A DNA stretch of 14,991 nt, from the NCBI GenBank assembly GCA_947177885.1, contig CAMWWF010000029.1:1-14991 (forward strand). Direction: 5' to 3'. Under the pieces are notes generated by a model, which saw only the letters and a program-made list of their open reading frames with translations, had not been told where the DNA came from and ran no database searches. The position numbers and the translations under genes are program-made. This DNA comes from an uncultured Lachnospiraceae bacterium. Lineage in GTDB: Bacteria > Bacillota_A > Clostridia > Lachnospirales > Lachnospiraceae. Below are positions 14,887 through 14,991 of the stretch, in pieces (within the stretch, counting starts at the first letter, position 1; the number at the start of each line of letters is the position of its first letter).

Positions 14887-14991
14887 CGAAATTTATTATA
14901 TGTTATATTTCTGTTATCTTGGTATTCTTTGTACATTTCACTCCAGCACAATTTCTCGTTATTTTATAGCGCTGCCGTTATATACTTTCAC

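Noticed and set aside
14760..14951. Minus-strand frame of 63 codons near the right end
   Set aside because: It overlaps the secreted-protein gene and its terminator hairpin, has no convincing ribosome binding site, and its product resembles nothing.
1..14991. CRISPR array, tRNA, insertion sequence or attachment site
   Set aside because: I saw no regularly spaced repeats, cloverleaf-like sequence, transposase or integrase on either strand.

Overview
The window looks like a chromosomal stretch from a gut Clostridia species, most likely Lachnospiraceae. This is an inference from strong AGGAGG-type ribosome binding sites, consensus housekeeping promoters and the protein families present. It holds 14 protein genes that I can support. 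It has no rRNA, tRNA, insertion sequence or CRISPR array that I could recognise.

Positions 24-8398 (minus strand) form one long surface-glycan operon of eight genes, and it may continue past the left edge. Reading from its promoter near 8450, the order is: a DPM1/GtrB-like glycosyltransferase; a large DUF6020/GT-C-like membrane protein; an FAD-dependent oxidoreductase; a membrane-anchored GT2 enzyme with a degenerate DXD motif; a soluble GT2 enzyme; a DegT-family sugar aminotransferase; a GNAT acetyltransferase; and an ArnC/GtrB-like polyprenyl-phosphate glycosyltransferase. Three gene pairs overlap by 1 to 14 bases, and three gaps of about 100 bases separate these pairs. A divergent plus-strand gene (8588-10177) encodes another GT-C-like membrane protein. 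A second minus-strand unit (10214-12741) encodes a PseC-like aminotransferase followed by a polytopic membrane protein of unknown function. Together they suggest synthesis of N-acetylated amino-dideoxy sugars, their loading on a polyprenyl phosphate, and transfer to an exported polymer or protein outside the membrane. The dehydratases that would supply the keto-sugar substrates are not in the window.

The PseC-like unit has an elaborate 5' region: a plausible promoter, a perfect 15-bp palindrome at the predicted start of transcription, and a leader with several mutually exclusive hairpins, one followed by a run of seven T.

Positions 12938-14991 look different: the sequence is more AT-rich and the genes are accessory-like. 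A stand-alone TIR-domain protein (minus) is divergent from a BlaI/MecI-family repressor (plus). Their promoters are both near consensus and share a similar 13-mer across their -10 boxes. Downstream of the repressor are a clear intrinsic terminator and a gene for an 86-residue secreted protein with a mature part of about 50 residues. A shared control of the TIR gene and the repressor is the most interesting untested idea here.
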